A DNA stretch of 64,000 nucleotides from Mauremys mutica (GCF_020497125.1 NC_059073.1:14715225-14779224); one strand, 5' to 3'; counted from the first letter of the stretch, positions 21,540 through 33,028 are shown. A program made the numbers and translations. The notes: generated by a model not told the origin, from the sequence alone.

Positions 21540-23575
21540 CCAGAAAACTGGGACATTTCAAAATATTTCAGTTGGGAATTTTTGATTTAGAAATTCACCT
21601 TTCAAATGTTTCCCATTGGGAAACTGTAGATTTTCTGGTGGGAAGTGTCCCACCACCCACCATCACTTTCCCAGATTTTTTGCTTTTTCCCAACTGAGAA
21701 AAAAAAAAGTATAGAAAGTGTGGAGGAAAATAAAACTTTATCCTTAAAAGTGAAATATCACTTTCTCTCAGAAAGTAATACTCCAATATTTTTGTTACTG
21801 TTCTCTAAGTAATAGAAATTGGAAATTAGTAACAAAGTATTAGAAAATGGGCTTTCACCCACTTTCTCACTCTTTTTGACCATTTTTCACCTGGCAAGAG
21901 TTGGAAGATTGAAGGTAGAGAGAAACAAACCTTGATTATCTTCATTGATCAGTCCTTCAGCCCAGGTATAGATTGCACTGATCACATATCTTCCATTCTT
22001 CTCATATCCTGGCCTTCCTTCTCCATGTGTGGCCATGTCTTTTCATGATAAAACCTTCCCATCTCTTTAGAGGTTGACCGAGTGTTGTTTCAGTGTTCGG
22101 TGACAGCGGCAGCCCATCGTTTGTCAGTGAGCCTCGCTGTATACCCGGCCCATCACATTTTACTATGCCTGCTCTCAGCAAAGACGTCCTGCACTCCACT
22201 CCGCTGTCTGATCACTTCATTGGGGACTCTGTCACGGATTGAAATTCCCGAATTCTTCTTTCCATCCCCCTCGCCGTGACAGACAGTCGCTGCTCCTCTG
22301 TCTTTGTCAGCACCCATGTTTCGCTGCCGTACATTGCTGGCAGTACTGTTGAGTTGAAGAGGCTGGCACGTGTTGCCTTGTTGATTTTTCCTTGGAGGAC
22401 ATCCTTGATAGAATTGAATGCGCACCAACCTGCTTTCTTTCTTTGTGAGAGTTCACCTTCCTGATCCTGGCACATGTTAATTTCCTGGCCCAAATAGACA
22501 TATTGCTCAACTTCTTCTCTTTGTTCTCCCTTGATTGTTATTTGGGCTTTTGGCAAGGCATCAAACCGCATACAGTTCATTTTGGAGCGATTAATTTTCA
22601 GTCCGACTTGGCTGCTTTTTGTGTTGAGTTCTTGCAGCATTTTCTGTAGGTTGATAGTATTTTTGGCAATCCACACAATATCGTCCGTGAATCTGAGATG
22701 GTTTCACTGCTCTCCGTTGACGTTGATTCCGCCCTTCCAATTCATCTGCCTCATTACCATTTCGAGGCAGGCTGTGAAGAGTTTCAGTGAAACTGTGTCT
22801 CCTTGTTTCACCCCTTTCTTAATTGGGATGCAAAGGGGAGTATCAAATAAAGTTATATCTGTGGTGCAGCCAGAATTTGATAGTTTGATATAGTTTGTGT
22901 CAATGCCCTGCTGTGCAGAGCTTTCAACACTGCATTGATCTCTACGCTGTTGAACGCTTTTTCATAGTCAACAAAGGCAATACATAAAGGGAATTTGTAT
23001 TCCCCTGAGCATTCCAATAGCTAGTTCATAGGGAAAATATGGTCCATTGTGCTGAAATTCCTCTGGAAGCCTGCCTGCTCTCTTGACTGCTGCTTGTCCA
23101 CACTCTGAGAGAATCGGTTTGTCATTATTTTGGTGAACAGCTTGTAGACATGTGAGAGCAGGCATATTGGACGATAGTTCTTTAGATCTTCATGATCGTG
23201 CTTCTTGTACAGCAGAATGGTGTTGGACTCCTTCCAGCTAGATGGTATCTTCTGCATTTCCAAGTAACAACTAAACCTCTGAGCAAGGGTTTCCCAGAGG
23301 TCTTGGCCTCCAGCTCTTATCATTTTGATTGTCAGTCCATCTTTACCACAACAAACCACAATTTTGAAGCGGAAAATTCTAAAGAAGTGCCTTTTGTCCT
23401 CTGACTGATTTTCTTTTAGGGGGAAAAAAAAGAAAAATCAGCCTTTTCCCAAAAAATCTGTTATTTTGGAAAATGAAACGTTTCACCAACAGTGAGCATT
23501 TTCATTTCAGCTGAAAGCCTATTTTATGACAAAAACAAAAATAATTCGAGCTGGAAAATTTTCAACCAGGTCTAG
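21540..23575. repeat. AT-rich repeat interrupted by an RTE LINE
   Basis: Left part 21540-21929 (AAATATTTCAGTTGGGAATTT, TTTCCCATTGGGAAACTG) and right part 23400-23575 (TTTTGGAAAATGAAACGTTT, GCTGGAAAATTTTCAACCAG) have the same composition and partly complementary motifs built around GAAAATTTTC and TTTCAGTTG/CAGCTGAAA. I read them as the two halves of one inverted-repeat-rich element into which the RTE copy inserted. Inference from composition and short motifs only. Confidence 0.4.
21930..23370 (-). mobile_element. RTE-clade LINE, 5'-truncated relic
   Basis: On the - strand the reading begins near 23359 with NYRPICLLSHVYKLFTKIMT, the RT palm start typical of RTE-type elements. It continues (with frameshifts) to a catalytic box reading FTDD near 22690 (canonical F/YADD, Ala replaced by Thr, both Asp kept). 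It then runs through 22212-22676 (YLGQEINMCQ, ETWVLTKTEEQRLSV) to IRDRVPNEVIRQRSGVQDV in another frame. These landmarks and their order are those of RTE elements and not CR1. Several frameshifts mean it is dead. The 3' end near 21930 lacks an obvious tail repeat. Confidence 0.85.
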
Positions 23576-23781
23576 CGTCATATCATTATTCAGCCCTCTT
23601 TTTGTGTGCCCTTCATTCCTCTGGCACTGAATCCATCTTATGAGGTCCACTGATGTGACAGATACACCGAAAAAGATGCTAGGGAGGATGCAGTGCTCTG
23701 CTAATCAGCAGTCTGTAAAGTTGTGATGTCTCAAACTGTCTACACTGCAGAATACAAAGAGTTTAATTCAGGCAGAGGTGG

Positions 23782-23818
23782 GGTGTGTGTGTGTGTGTGT
23801 GCTTGTGTGTGTGTGTGT
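23782..23818. repeat. (GT)n microsatellite
   Basis: GT dinucleotides interrupted once by GCTT. Confidence 0.9.
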
Positions 23819-24044
23819 AAAACTGGACTGAGGCAAGCTCATAATTACAATAGATAAAGATTGGGAAGTCCCTCCCTCAGGCTGCTATGGCCCATAATGT
23901 GCAGAGCAATGTAATGTCAGTCCTGCAGCTTCTCAGAACGAAACAGCATTTCTGATGCAAGATTTATAGACATTCTTTAAAAAAACAAACTCACCATCAA
24001 TTAATTGATTTGTAAATCCATTTTCAGTATGCTAAAGCAATCAC

Positions 24045-24086
24045 ACTCTCTCTCTCTCTCTCTCTCTCTCTCTAGCTCTCTCTCTG
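24045..24086. repeat. (CT)n microsatellite
   Basis: About 40 bp of CT dinucleotides interrupted by one AG. A polypyrimidine run on the sense strand but without a following exon. Confidence 0.9.
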
Positions 24087-24308
24087 GTAAATCAGGTATT
24101 TAAATCTAATGCTATAAGTACTGGTTTACCGATAATAGCTTTGGTCAAACATTTATATGATGAGGCATAAATCACAACTGAGATTCATAAAGCTTTTTTG
24201 TTATTATAAGCAAAACTTTAAATAATATTTAGTTACAAAGAGCTCCCTCTAGTGATAGAATTTATTTATGAACAAAATCTGTTAGGATTAATCCTAATAA
24301 TTGTATTT

Positions 24309-24590
24309 CTGTTACAGTGGTGCTTAGATCAGGGTCCTGTTGTGCTAGGTGCTGAACACACACCTAGCAAGAGACAGTCCCAGCCTCAAAGAGCTTACAA
24401 TCTAAGCAGATAAGACAGACAAAGGGTGGGAGGAGGGAAGTACAATTATTCCCATTTTGCAGATGAGAAACTGAGGCACATAGAGATTAAAGTCATATGG
24501 GAAGTCTGTGGGAGAGGCAGGAATTGAACCCAGATCTCCTGAATCTGTCTTCTGCCTTTGCCCCAAGGCCATCCTTTTGAGCGCCTCAGA
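24309..24590 (-). repeat. MIR-like core-SINE, near full length
   Basis: The + strand shows, in order, CAGGGTCCTGTTGTGCTAGG, AAGAGCTTACAATCTAAGCA, ATTCCCATTTTGCAGATGAG, AAACTGAGGCACATAGAGAT and GAACCCAGATCTCCTGA. This is the reverse complement of a long amniote MIR-type SINE including its 3' tail domain. About 280 bp, the most complete copy in the window. Confidence 0.75.
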
Positions 24591-25154
24591 TCAAAAGAGC
24601 CATATTACAAATGCAAAGTATTATTACTGGGCTGAGCCCTGAAAACCTTAATTAGTCCTTACTCAAGTATCTCTGCCATGTCCCTCAGTGGGGATTTTTA
24701 TTGCATAAGGATTGCAGGACTTGGAACAGAAAACAGCTAAGACAAAACTTTGGTTGAGAAATGGATTGGGTTGTGTGATAAATTCCTAGTAACAGCACTT
24801 GGGAGACAGGAGAAAGGAGTTCTGACTGACCAGCCTTATTCCCCAATACTGTGCAGTGATGCTTCTTCCAGTTCATGGAAAAAAGGTGGTATAAAATCTA
24901 AGAATTACAGAAATCAGAAATGGAAAATATGTCTGACGACTACCCAGTTCACCTCCTTGCTATATATATGCCCCCCATGCCCTTTCTGCAGGAGAGAATT
25001 TCCCAGAATAACAGACTTAGATCACTTTTCAAGTTCTCAGCTCCATGGGTGAGTAGCACAGAAGGTTATACAGACTGAGATGTCTCTTGCAAAATAGTGA
25101 TGTAAACAATTTTAACTAGAAGTTATCTTTTTCTCTCTCTTCTTTTTTTCCTAG

Positions 25155-25208
25155 GGAGAACGAGGTCTTGATGGGTTCCCCGGGAAGCCAGGTGCAGAGG
25201 GGAAACAG
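25155..25208 (+). CDS. COL22A1: COL22A1 exon, 54 bp, Gly-X-Y
   Basis: Encodes GERGLDGFPGKPGAEGKQ, six perfect triplets. The acceptor follows a long pyrimidine tract (TTCTTTTTTTCCTAG) and the donor is GTATGG. Phase 0. The first half (GERGLDGFPGKPG) is identical to the collagen XXII sequence as I remember it and is the second-best identifier of the gene after GLQGER. The second half differs, as expected for a turtle-mammal comparison. Confidence 0.94.
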
Positions 25209-26164
25209 GTATGGAGTGCATATTTGGGAGCTAGGCGTTAAAGCACAGTGAATGGGAAGGTGGCTGCTGAAATGGGACTTACGCCAGACAGCTGACGTAT
25301 TGTAACTGTAGGAGAAGGCGGGCATCTCAGAAAATCCTCAAGATCTTTTTGAGCACCCAGTTCTAGTGGGACTGGGCCCTAGACCAAGCAGCCTTGTTCT
25401 ACCCTGACCAATCTCTCGTCAACCAAGGAGCGCTGTGCTCCTAGTGTGGGGAGTAGAACCACCATATGATTATTTTTAAAGGATGCACTTTGTGTGGTAA
25501 TGCGGTTATGGAGGAAAATATTTTATTGACTTCCAACCTTCAAGCATTAGAACATTCAAAGGCCAGGAGACGGCAATGTCACCCCTCAAGACCTGCTGTT
25601 ATAGCCTTAGTACACACAAAGCAGTCTGTGTCCCCACATCTAGCCTCCAGGCCCTTCTTCCCCCAAGGAAACTAATCATTAATGTCACCTTGTGCTTCAG
25701 CAGCTATGTGAAGATACTCACAGATCTGAAGCGTTTCCCTAGCACTTGAGTCAAAGCTGTCAGCAAATCTTTAGTGCCCTTTTAAAATGGGATTTCAGAA
25801 GAGATACTGTGCTTATTTGCACTGGATGTAAGAGAGCTGATACCAAAGGGAATGTGTGCTCTTGCAGAATTAATGACAAGGTCGATGGTGGAACTCAAAT
25901 GTAAGTTATGTGGCTAATTTTGTACTCACCATGCTGCAGCATGGTTCCCTTGTTCCTACATCTGTTTATTAAATGTTTATTAAAATTAACCCTCAGGCGG
26001 TTTCTTTTTCCATTGCCTCGCACCTTGTGTAGGCATTTCTCCCTGTGCAAAGGGGATGTGAAACAGTGCCAATTGGATGGGATGGAAGGGGTTTACACTC
26101 ACCCTGTACGGCAATGGAGAATCTGGCCATCAAGTCCTTTTGGTCTTGCAGTCTAGTCTCCCTG

Positions 26165-26345
26165 GGGGGAGTTATAGCTCAGTGGTTTGAGCATTGGCCT
26201 GCTAAACCCAGGGTTGTGAGTTCAATCCTTGAGGAGGCCACTTAGGGATCTGGGGCAAAAATTGGTCCTGCTAGTGAAGGCAGGGGGCTGGACTCAATGA
26301 CCTTTCAAGATCCCTTCCAGTTCTAGGAGATTGGTATATCTCCAA
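26165..26345 (+). mobile_element. tRNA-derived turtle SINE (Cry type) with CR1-like tail
   Basis: The head is tRNA-like: A-box TAGCTCAGTGG at 26175-26185 and B-box GAGTTCAATCC at 26218-26228, about 33 bp apart, the internal RNA polymerase III promoter. The body continues GGATCTGGGGCAAAAATTGG and ends in GGACTCAATGACCTTTCAAG then CCCTTCCAGTTCTAGG, a 3' tail resembling CR1 LINE ends. Known: the tortoise/Cry family of cryptodiran turtles has a tRNA-Lys-derived head and a tail shared with a CR1-like LINE, which would supply its retrotransposition machinery. It is followed by an ATT-rich tail. Confidence 0.88.
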
Positions 26346-26873
26346 TTATTACCTATTACCTTATTATTACCCTGTGCCCTATGCTGATATGTACTTTCTA
26401 ATGCAATAGTACTCCTCCGAGTTCTTTCCCTGTTTCCCTGTTGCGATAAAGTTCAGTACTCTGCTTACAGCTAGATCAGTTCCAAAGGTAACGCCGAGGC
26501 TGTTACGTCAATAGATTTTTGTTTGTGTGTTAATTGTTTTGATTTTGAGCTTTAAGTAACAATGCAAGTTATGTACAACAAATATGGAAATTCACTAAAC
26601 ATGGTAGGATAGAAAAACTGCTACTTCTTAATAATTTGCAAATCAGAGTGAGGTGCCCTGGCCGCTGGAGTTACGGTTTTCAAAGAAATGGTTACATTTT
26701 CTGGTTTGGGTTGTAATAAGTGAGTTTTTCCATCACCAGCTTCCAAACATGGTTAACCAAGGTGGTAGCCTTGGAGAGGGTCTTTTTCCTTCCATTCACT
26801 GGTAACAGAACATCCAGTTGCTGCTAATTAGATAGGCACTAATTACTTTAAATATTTGTACTAAAATAGCATT

Positions 26874-27525
26874 TGTGGGTCAATCACAGAATACACTCAC
26901 TGGCAGGGCGCCTCCTCCTGGCTGCTCTGGGGATTTGCTCCATCCAGGTCTGACACCCCCTTCCTGCATTTCACTCTTGCTGCAGCCCCTCTCACTCTCT
27001 GGGACTCAGCACGCTCCCTCTGGCTGACTTGGCCTTGCGGCCAGGTCGCTCTATGTGTTTCCACTTCCAGGGTAGCAAATTCTCTCCAGACCAACTGGCC
27101 AGCTGCCTTTCCAGGCTGTCCTCTAGTCTAAGGCTAAGACACATTCACAGGGGCAGGAAGGGGAACCTGGGCCCGCCCACTACTCCTGGTCTGTCCTGCC
27201 GCCACGGTCTGTTTACGCCCAGACCTCACTGCGATTTCCCTGTGCTCCCTCCTACTTCCCTTCTCTTTCTCAGTGTTCTGGCCCACCCATGGGGTCCAGT
27301 TCAAGCACCCACCTCCCAGGGAGTGACTGCAGCCTACTTCCCCTGCAGCCTCTTCTGGTCTCAGCTTCCCGGCTTTATACCAGCCCAGCCTACACCAGCT
27401 CAGCTGAGTTTCATCTTCCTTTATCCAGCCTAATTCTCCCCCAGGTGCAGCCTACTAGGTTAATTAGCCCCTTCCAAGATACCTTAACCCCTTCAGGTGC
27501 GATGTAGAGTGAACACCCCTTCACA
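26874..27525 (-). repeat. Possible LTR-like GC-rich repeat
   Basis: On the - strand it begins TGTGAAGGGGTGTTCAC and ends with GATTGACCCACA, i.e. TG...CA. A TATA-like GGTATAAAGCC lies at about 27371-27381 in the expected upstream half. No polyadenylation hexamer, primer site or flanking duplication was found, so this is tentative. Pyrimidine-rich on the + strand; the open frame 27029-27433 (+) is compositional. Confidence 0.35.
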
Positions 27526-27780
27526 AGGTCCCACTGAGATTGGGATTCTCTTACGCTAGGCCCTGTACATATAGCGAGAGGCAGTGCCTGCCCCCCAAAG
27601 AGTTTATGGTTTATATAGACAAGACACATAAATGATGGGAGATGAAACAGCCCCACAGAGGTGAAGGGACAGGACTAGATGACCACTCAAGGTCCCTCCT
27701 AGTCCTATGATTCTGTGACATGCCCAAGATCAGCAGGTCAGTGACAGTGCTGGGCCTTGAAAACTGTCGGTGCAAATCAC
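27526..27780 (-). repeat. MIR-like SINE with a nested CR1 3' tip
   Basis: The + strand shows TACGCTAGGCCCTGTACATA, CCCAAAGAGTTTATGGTTTA and AGACAAGACACA, a reversed MIR-type SINE. It is interrupted at 27668-27718 by GGACTAGATGACC...TATGATTCTGTGACA, the extreme 3' end of a CR1, after which TGCCCAAGATCAGCAGGTCAG resumes the SINE. Confidence 0.6.
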
Positions 27781-29269
27781 TGCAGAGCAGGCAAGGCAAC
27801 CTCCAAGTGTCCAGGAGCTTCATAAAGCATTTTGCCTCTTCAAGGTAGCGTGCCTCTTGGTGCTCTGTGCTGCCTGCCACCGTGGCCGTGTGCAGTGGGA
27901 GGCTGGTGCAGTCAAGCCTGTTTGATCGAATGAGCTTTGGATGTATTTATATTAATGATTGCACAGGGCCCAAAGTTCTGGAGCGGTGCAATGCATAAAT
28001 TGAAAATGTATCTGATCTGAACATGCATTAATTCGTTAGTGAAACGTTCTGTCTCAGTGCACTGTTCAGTGTTGCAGACACGATGCAGCCAGAATTTTGA
28101 ACACTGGAAAGCAGAGAAGATAGACTAGGGAGCTTTCCCCCACTGCGTGGGCATCTGTGTTCTTGACACATTGCCTGCAGGTGAATGACTTGCCTGCATC
28201 CCCTACACCTAAACTCTTCAAGTTACTTAGCAATTTGGTTCTGTCGGCCTGTGTTTGTGCTTCCCTTCCAGTTACGGTGTCATCAGCAGACTTAACCATG
28301 GTTGAATGTACTCTTTCCACTCTATGGAATAGTATGGTTCCCAGGCCATAGCTCTGTTCTGCTCCCCCTTGAGAGCTCAGACCATTACCTCAGCCAGTTT
28401 TTAACCTGGGCTATGGTGTTTTTTATTTGTATTTAGTTACTGTTTAGCCAGTGTTGTCAGAAGAGTTGGACATGACACCTCACTGGGACCCTAATGTACT
28501 GTGTCCGCTGTACCCATTAAATTATATACAGAACTAGTTAACATTTCCAGCTACACTGGGTGGATTGAGAAATTGCGATGGCATAGTAGGGCAGACGCTG
28601 ATCATTAGCTTCTCCTAGGGAGAGATTTCTCTCTGTGATACCGTTGCAGAATTGGTGCATTCTGGGGCTTCTCCACCTGCTTTGGGTCTGGGTCGCCAGC
28701 AGACAGGCAAATCCTTATCCCTGTGCATAGGCTGGGCGTGTGGGCCGGTCAGGACTGGAATCAGGAAACCCTCCCCCTTTCCCCAAGACCAGCCTAACTG
28801 CTGAAGCAGCTGCCGCTGCCTCATCATAGCTGCAGCAGCCCCCTCCATCTGCAGGGCAGAGGGAAATGGCTTACAGATCCACTGCTCCAGCCTCCCCCTC
28901 GTTCCCCTCCCCACAGAGCAGAACAGAACAGAAGGAGCCCTTCCTGTTGTACCTGTTCCTGACAGCCTCCTCCTTCATAGTCCAGTGCAGCAGGGGTTTG
29001 CTAATTCCATTAGTTAAACACACTCGTGGTACCTTATCATTGCTCCTGTGCTGCAGGCTGAATTCCCATGGGGGTGGGTATTTTTGTCCCAGAAACTGGA
29101 TCCCAGACAATGCAGACTGATGATCTGCTCCATTCCCCTGTCAGAGGACATTTAACCAAAGCCTTTGTCTGCACAAAATCACCTCCTTTGGTTTTATTCA
29201 GATTAACAGGGATTATTTTTTTAGTTTCACCGTATTGCATTAGTCTTGGCTGAGTCACCAAGACCTTGA
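27781..29269. other. Unclassified intron sequence
   Basis: No exon, RNA gene or repeat identified. Confidence 0.6.
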
Positions 29270-29533
29270 GGGCATATCTACACTGCCCCGAGTCTCAGAG
29301 CCTGGGTCAATTGACTCAGGCTTGCAGGGCTTGGGCTGTGAGACTAAAACTGTCAGTGTAGACGTTCAAACTCAGGCTGGAGCCTGGGCTCTGAGACCCA
29401 CCCCACATGTACGTCTCCGAGCCGAGACTCTCAAGCTCGAATGTGCACACTGCAATTGTGAGCCCCGCCGCCTGAGCCCCACAGGTCGACCTGGGCTAGC
29501 CGTGGGTCTTTGATTGCAGTGTAGATGTATCCC
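29270..29533. mobile_element. Miniature inverted-repeat DNA element
   Basis: It begins GGGCATATCTACACTGC and ends GCAGTGTAGATGTATCCC; the ends are inverted partners over 17-18 bp with two or three mismatches. The interior is built on GAGTCTCAGAGCCTGGGT-like motifs. No coding capacity. The target duplication is unclear. Confidence 0.75.
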
Positions 29534-29658
29534 GAGTCACTAGACAGCTACAGGCCATGCTCTGGCAAAATTATTCCAGTGCTAAGTTAAAGGCTAGGTT
29601 AAAGGTTCTGTGTCTCCCCTGCACTGCAAATCATACTATGTTGTTAATCTATTTTCAG

Positions 29659-29712
29659 GGCATTAAGGGCAGCACAGGCCCACCAGGTGCCAGCGGACCC
29701 AGAGGAGAAAAG
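29659..29712 (+). CDS. COL22A1: COL22A1 exon, 54 bp, Gly-X-Y
   Basis: Encodes GIKGSTGPPGASGPRGEK, six perfect triplets. The acceptor is CTATTTTCAG and the donor GTGAGC. Phase 0. In the mammalian chain I remember a slightly shorter block here ending in the same GEK, so this exon may differ in length between lineages; I cannot verify that without an alignment. Confidence 0.9.
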
Positions 29713-30175
29713 GTGAGCTGGGGAAGGTGCCCAAGGAGCACTTTGAAAGGCAAACTCATTTCATTTTGAATACACTCTCCTAGAGATAGTGCTGCTGGTT
29801 ATTCCCATGGGTCTCAGGTGCAGCTAGCAAGTTGCTGAATCATTCTGAGAACTGACAGATGAAGCCGTGGGGCCTGATTTTGCTCTCTCACTAGGCTAGA
29901 TCCTGAGTAACTCCACTGAAGTAAACAGAGTTAACTCTCCTTCAAAATTTGGTGTAAATGCCTGCTCTCCAGGAAGCCAGTACGCCTCAGTGAGAGCAAG
30001 AGCTGATCCTAAGTGAAAACAGAATCAAGTCCATGAATGTGTTTCTAGGATTTCCTGGAAATGGGGAGATCAACCAGCTCTTTGGTTAGATAAGTTGCTG
30101 GGGGAGATTTTGAGTGGTGGAGGGATGTGTATACTTGGGGCAGCATGACTGACAGGTGCTATTGTCTGTGATTAA

Positions 30176-30600
30176 TACAGTAAAAGCTGTGCTATCCAGC
30201 ACTTTACCAGCTGAAAAGCTCTAGAAACTGGGATTTCAGGGTGTTGGATCCGGGCGGCACTCACCTTGGGAAGCTCCCCGCGAGCGGCAACATGTCCCTG
30301 CTGCTCCTAGGCAGAGGAACGGCCACGGGGGCTCTGTGGGCTGCCCCTACCCCACCCCAAGCACTGGCTCCACAGCACCTGCAGGCAGAGGCAGCATGCA
30401 GAGCCGCCTGGCCACACCTCTGCCTAGGAGCAGCAGGGACATGTTGTCACTTGCGGGGAGCCGCCTAAGGTGAACGCCGCCCTGATCCAACACCCCGAAA
30501 CCCCTCCTGTGTCCCAACCCCCTGCACTGAGTCCCCTCCCGCCCTGAGACCCCTCCTTCACCCAAACTCCCTCCCTCCATTGGTAAGTATAACTCTTAAT
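30176..30600. repeat. GC-rich inverted repeat, possible pogo/Tigger-like element
   Basis: Arms 30238-30325 and 30409-30500 are reverse complements over most of their length; the best block is ACATGTCCCTGCTGCTCCTA in the left arm. They are separated by about 85 bp and could form one long hairpin. Upstream, ACAGTAAAAGCTGTGCTATC (from 30178) resembles the CAGTAAAACC(T)GTTATCC-type end of pogo-like transposons. I could not find the opposite end with certainty. Confidence 0.6.
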
Positions 30601-31239
30601 TAATGCTATCAAATTTTTGAAATTGCCCCAAAAGAAGCGTTATCTATCCGAGAAATGTTAGGGAAAATCTCCCAAAGCCTTATAGGGAACGATTGTTCAT
30701 ATAGCTTATGTACAATAAACAGTTTTCCTTGGGCATGCCTCCTTCGTTCTGATTCACGGCCTGCATAGTTTTGCTTCCTGAAACAATGCCAAACACTTGT
30801 TTGATGGGATAAACTTGCGGTTGACAACTTTGTCCACAACAAATCATCCAAGCAGTTTAACAAGTGCTGCTGAAAATCATGCTGTTGTTAGCTCATCTGT
30901 AGATCATTTCTGTCCTGCCTTCCTGAGATTCCTCCCTGTGTTAATTGGAATAATTAACACCTTTTCTCTTAACATCCACGGGATGCAGCAGGCATTTGAT
31001 CCAAAAGTCTATAGGAACTGGCTCAAAAACATGAATGCATCACTACCTTTGCTCCTTCTCCGTTGCTCTGCTAGAGGAAAATTCAGACTGTCGGTGAAGA
31101 TGTCCTGCTAAGCACAGTGGCCTTTCATTCCTGTTTTTTGGGGTTTTTTCCCCCCAGAAGGACAATCCCTCATTGCTTGTGCTAGTGTTTCCTATGACTT
31201 TACGTTGTGATACCAATTTCTTAAGAGTGAAAATAATTG

Positions 31240-31312
31240 CTCATGAGAGGTTTTGAACTCACAGCCTTGGAGATTGCAGGCTTTCAGCCACAGAGCTGGT
31301 GAGGCACAGATA
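31240..31312 (-). repeat. tRNA-like sequence, SINE head or tRNA pseudogene
   Basis: On the - strand: CAGCTCTGTGGCTGAAAG (A-box-like) then GTGAGTTCAAAACC (B-box-like) at tRNA spacing. No convincing acceptor stem, so not a functional tRNA gene. Could be the head of a tRNA-derived SINE. Confidence 0.4.
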
Positions 31313-32740
31313 ACACCAATACAAATTTCCTCACACTGCCCTACTAATGGGTCTGATTCTGTGCAGCCTCCCACTTTCTGGAGTCACTTACAGCTTGTGC
31401 AGGGCAGGTATAAAATGACACCATTTTGCACAGATGTAAAGGACTTCACTAGGGAGTGGAGAATCCAGTCTAGTGTGCCTACACCCTGAGCTGGGAGTTA
31501 AATTAATGGTCACGGTTAATACTATGCAGGGGCAAGTATTCTTCCCAGATAACAAAGCGATGCCGTGCATGTATTTCTATTTATGTATTGTGGATCTGAT
31601 GCTTCTCTGACTTACACTTGTATAAATCAGGCCTAAGTCCATTGAATCAGTGCTGTTATCACTGTGAAGTGGGTATGAATCAAGCCCCTTCTAGCTCCTT
31701 CAGCACTGGATTTAAACCACTTGGAAAAGAAACCAGAAAGACTACAATGGAGCAGAGTGGAGCTGAGAAAACAATGGGAAGATCGAGCTCAGTCAAGTGG
31801 AAGAGCCATCCAGGCAGTTAGAACATGTTAGCAGGACAAAGACATGGGAACGTGGCTTTCTGACTCAATCTGTAAACTGGAAGATACTTAAATAAAATGA
31901 CAAGCGCTCCCCTCTGCCGCGTCTTGATGATTATTCCCTGCTCTCAGATGTTCTTAGTGGAATGTTTTACCTTGTCATTTTAAAAGTAGTTATTAGACAT
32001 TCCAGGGCAGTGTTGTGACTCCCTGCTTTCAGTCTGTCATGGTTTTATTGTTTCCTACCTAGTCCTGTGGCATTGAAGATAAAAAGGGGCTTTTTTTTAC
32101 CCACAAAGCAGCTAAATGATACTCTGATGAGTATCCAAGAATGCAGGTACCAGAATCAAACCACTCTGTTTCCCATTATGTTTCCACTATAATTCCCAAG
32201 ATACAGGGTGGGTTTTCCAAAAGCACCGAGAGTGTTGCATGCTCTTCTCCTGTTGATTTTTAATTGGAGGTGGGCATCTATCTCCCTTGGCATTTTGGAA
32301 AATCCCAGCTATGCTGTAGAGTCTGCATAAAGACATATACAAAATGAATGGAGTACCTCTGAAGCAGGAAGTGTGTAAAAGACGTCATAGGTCTACCAGG
32401 GAGTGAAGGGAGCAGTTAATGACCATAAGGCCACTGCAAAGAAACTAAATATTTTTGCATTAGCTTGAAAACACCCTGAATGGGTGTTGGGGTGACATCT
32501 CCCCAAGGCCTGCTCTTATAATGTCATAAATATGAGGCAGTATCAGAGATGGAGGTTTTGGCGCAAACTGATAAATTAGAAGGCAGCTAGTCACCGGGAT
32601 GGGGTGGGATCATCAAAAAGTCCTGAAAAAACGTACAGCGTGAGTCTGTTCTGTAAAGTGAGTGCGTGAAAATGGCATTGTCGGCTTCCATGTTTGACTC
32701 TGCAAAGATCTGTGTCAAGTGTGCTTCTTTAACAAGAAAA

Positions 32741-32796
32741 ATGTGTATATGTGTGTATGTATATATGTATATATATACACACACACGCATATATAT
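32741..32796. repeat. (TG)/(TA)/(CA) compound microsatellite
   Basis: TGTGTATATG changing to TATATATA and then CACACACA, followed by GCATATATAT; self-complementary alternating purine-pyrimidine DNA. Confidence 0.9.
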
Positions 32797-32912
32797 TCTA
32801 AATTCCAGCCCTGCTGACTCTGCCTCGGATGTGAGAGTCAAGCTGGGTTCTTTCCATCTGTCATATAAACACCAGTAATAAGGGTTCTGCAGGCCAAATT
32901 AGGGCTTATGGA

Positions 32913-33028
32913 CCCAGTTCACCACTGCGTTACTCCAGTTTTATGCCAGTATAACTGTATTGAAATAAATAGTGTTATACCGGGGTAAAACTGGAATGGT
33001 AAATTCACAATGGTGAATCAGGGCCTTC
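32913..33028. repeat. Imperfect palindromic repeat
   Basis: Left arm CAGTTCACCACTGCGTTACT...CAGTTTTATGCCAGTATAAC is the reverse complement of the right arm ending GGTGAATCAGGGCC with mismatches; arms are about 45 bp around AGTGTTATACC. Related palindromes built on ACACCAG/CTGGTGT and TGATTCTGCTC are at 58925-59034 and, more faintly, 29860-29990 and 33860-33920. These look like copies of an old interspersed hairpin repeat. Confidence 0.55.

Larger units (their letters stand above)
16599..25154. other. COL22A1 intron, 8.6 kb
   Basis: Holds a MIR-like piece, a 2.1-kb Harbinger-like element, an RTE LINE and its host repeat, two microsatellites and a second MIR. 16599-17555, 20101-21539 and 24591-25154 show nothing I can classify. 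Confidence 0.65.
25209..29658. other. COL22A1 intron, 4.4 kb
   Basis: Contains the turtle SINE (26165-26345), an LTR-like block (26874-27525), a MIR with a CR1 tip and a MITE (29270-29533). 25209-26164 and 27781-29269 show nothing else identifiable. Confidence 0.65.

Noticed and set aside
24045..24090. CT run as an exon polypyrimidine tract
   Set aside because: No AG followed by a Gly-X-Y open segment; simple microsatellite.
26165..26240. Functional tRNA gene from the tRNA-like head
   Set aside because: It continues directly into a SINE body and CR1-like tail, and the acceptor stem is not paired as in a real tRNA.
27029..27433. 134-codon + strand frame
   Set aside because: Low-complexity Pro/Ser/Leu translation of a pyrimidine-rich repeat block.
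31240..31312. Possible functional tRNA gene
   Set aside because: Only A- and B-box-like segments are present; no paired acceptor stem or clear anticodon loop.
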